Origin: an uncultured Bacteroidota bacterium
Lineage (GTDB): Bacteria; Bacteroidota; Bacteroidia; Bacteroidales; P3
Direction: 5' to 3'
NCBI GenBank assembly: GCA_902791695.1
Contig: CADAWR010000003.1
Span: forward strand, 186,001 to 250,000
Length of the DNA: 64,000 nt
Each line of letters begins with the position of its first letter. Position 1 is the stretch's first letter. Shown piece after piece: positions 62,827-64,000 of this stretch. The notes under the pieces are model-generated. The model worked only from the letters and a program-made list of their open reading frames with translations, made no database searches and was not told where the DNA came from. Position numbers and translations under genes: made by a program.

Positions 62827-64000
62827 TTAGCGGTAGAAGTAGTCGTTGACCTTCTGGCGGTAATAGGGCGAGAGGGTAGGGGGTACCGTACGGAGCTGGT
62901 CGGTAGCGGGACGCGACTGCTTGTTATACTTCTCGATCTCAGCAGGCGAAGGCTGGCTGTAGAGGTCACCAGCTTCATGGCTCTCGCGACGCTCTTCTTT
63001 TTCGCGCTCCATTTCGGCCTTCTCATGCTCGAGGAGGCGAGTCATTATCTGCTGCTGACGGCTGATTGTCTGCTTGGTGATGGTGCGATTGACGAGGTCG
63101 GCCTCTGTCTGCTCCATCTGGCGCATCAAGTTGTCGATCTCCTTTGCCAGCTTGGAGTTTCCGGCATCGCCCTCCTTGAGTTCCTGGCCGTATTGCTGCA
63201 TCATGCGACGTATCATCTCCTGTTGTGCGGCCATCTTGGCAAATTCCTCACTAATCGACTGACCCTGCCCTATTTTATGGCGCCCGTCAGGTTTGTTGCC
63301 CTGCTTTTCGAGTTGTTTTCTGAGGGCCTCCATCTGCTTGTTGAGTTCCTGCTGCATCTCGCGCATGGACTTGGCCGAAGGCTTGCCCTTGCCGGGATTG
63401 CTGCACTGCGAGTTGCTCTTGCTTGGATTCTTGCACTGGCCGTTCTTCTTTTTCTGGTTGTTTTGGCGCATCTGGTTCTGCATCTGGTCGAGGCTTTCGG
63501 CCAACACGAGAGCAAGATTGTTGAGCGACGTCATGCTATACTGCATGGGGGTGGCAGCGTTAGTGTTGTGGTAATTGCCATAGAAGCTCTGGTTCATATC
63601 AAGCAAACCGTTGAGGGAGCGGCTGATGCCATTATTGACGGCGGCGAGATCCTTGCTGATGGCCGATGCCACTGTCATCTGGCGGCGGGCCATCGACCGC
63701 AGCGAATCCTCGACCCCACGGAAGTCATCCTTGATACGGTTCTGGCGGGTGATTATGGTCTGGTAACGTGGGTCTTGTATGTAGATTGAGCCAAGATCGG
63801 CAATAAGTTCCTCCTGATTGAACGAAAGCCTCACCAGATTCTTGAGCAATTGGCGCACCTCCTCGGCATCCTCGGCAAGGTCCTGCTGTTCGGCATCCAC
63901 TTGGGCCTCAGCCAAAGCCTCGCTCAGCTTCTCCATGTCGTCAGCGGCATCTTTCTGGTGCTTCGAGGCATCCTTGTTCTTTCCCTTCTGCAAACTCTGA
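62827..64000 (-). CDS. DUF4175-like large protein, C-terminal part (5' end outside window)
   Basis: About 390 C-terminal residues of a longer protein; the frame is open to the window edge. It is rich in Gln, Lys, Glu and Met, with predicted coiled coils (LAEDAEEVRQLLKNLVRLSF, MREMQQELNKQMEALRKQLE) and a low-complexity NQKKKNGQCKNPSKSNSQ region. It ends RTVPPTLSPYYRQKVNDYFY. This fits the tail of Bacteroidota DUF4175 proteins, which have N-terminal membrane helices. The function is unknown. Confidence 0.75.
   Translation of the reverse strand, partial: QSLQKGKNKDASKHQKDAADDMEKLSEALAEAQVDAEQQDLAEDAEEVRQLLKNLVRLSFNQEELIADLGSIYIQDPRYQTIITRQNRIKDDFRGVEDSLRSMARRQMTVASAISKDLAAVNNGISRSLNGLLDMNQSFYGNYHNTNAATPMQYSMTSLNNLALVLAESLDQMQNQMRQNNQKKKNGQCKNPSKSNSQCSNPGKGKPSAKSMREMQQELNKQMEALRKQLEKQGNKPDGRHKIGQGQSISEEFAKMAAQQEMIRRMMQQYGQELKEGDAGNSKLAKEIDNLMRQMEQTEADLVNRTITKQTISRQQQIMTRLLEHEKAEMEREKEERRESHEAGDLYSQPSPAEIEKYNKQSRPATDQLRTVPPTLSPYYRQKVNDYFYR

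Overview
The window looks like the chromosome of a member of the Bacteroidota, most likely order Bacteroidales. The reasons are promoters of the TTTG/TAnnTTTG type, few Shine-Dalgarno sites, type IX secretion (T9SS) C-terminal sorting domains on three secreted proteins, a GldA-like ABC ATPase, an LptD of Bacteroidota type and a DUF4175-like protein. No species can be named. There is no rRNA.

Layout. (1) 1-12.1 kb, minus strand: a translation and transcription operon reading tRNA-Thr, -Tyr, -Gly, -Thr, tuf, tRNA-Trp, secE, nusG, rplK, rplA, rplJ, rplL, rpoB, rpoC, from a clear promoter at 12089-12119. tuf is broken by an exact 50-bp tandem duplication and a nearby deletion. (2) 12.2-13.5 kb: hpf and a XerC/D-type recombinase. 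(3) 13.8-16.8 kb, plus strand: an ECF sigma factor, a small membrane protein and exported proteins or lipoproteins, with a sharp base-composition break. (4) 16.9-23.7 kb: pyrF, a gldA-like ATPase and a SPOR amidase on the minus strand, facing lptD and a merR-type gene across interlocked promoters.

(5) 23.8-32.3 kb is the most striking part. Two minus-strand genes for T9SS-exported surface proteins (2082 and 411 residues) each carry a cobalamin (B12) riboswitch directly behind a promoter. They share an unfamiliar Trp-Gly-rich domain, found five times in total. The second unit is a segmental duplicate of the first and still carries 44 codons of the neighbouring merR gene. No other B12 gene lies nearby. 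The inference is a B12-repressed, surface-exposed corrinoid capture or adhesion system.

(6) 32.3-33.8 kb: dusB and a DEDDh exonuclease. (7) 33.8-43.6 kb: an accessory island. It holds an AAA/DUF4143 ATPase, a WYL regulator, a RhuM-Fic fusion, two tandem paralogues of an unknown small family, three paralogues of another unknown family, a PLD-type nuclease-like protein, a uracil-DNA-glycosylase-like protein, a tandem array of short hairpins, and repeated fragments of its own genes. (8) 43.6-51 kb: membrane enzyme, flavodoxin, ThrE, SMR transporter, zinc macrodomain hydrolase, smpB, aspartate kinase, aroB. (9) 51-64 kb: DUF6266-like protein, tRNA-Lys, TPR protein, rsmA, a MntP-like protein lacking its key acids, U32 peptidase, WbqC-like protein, T9SS SGNH hydrolase, mnmG flanked by two parS-like sites, ybeY, an RsbW-like ATPase and the end of a DUF4175-like protein.

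All functions rest on reading motifs and gene order by eye; no database search was run.
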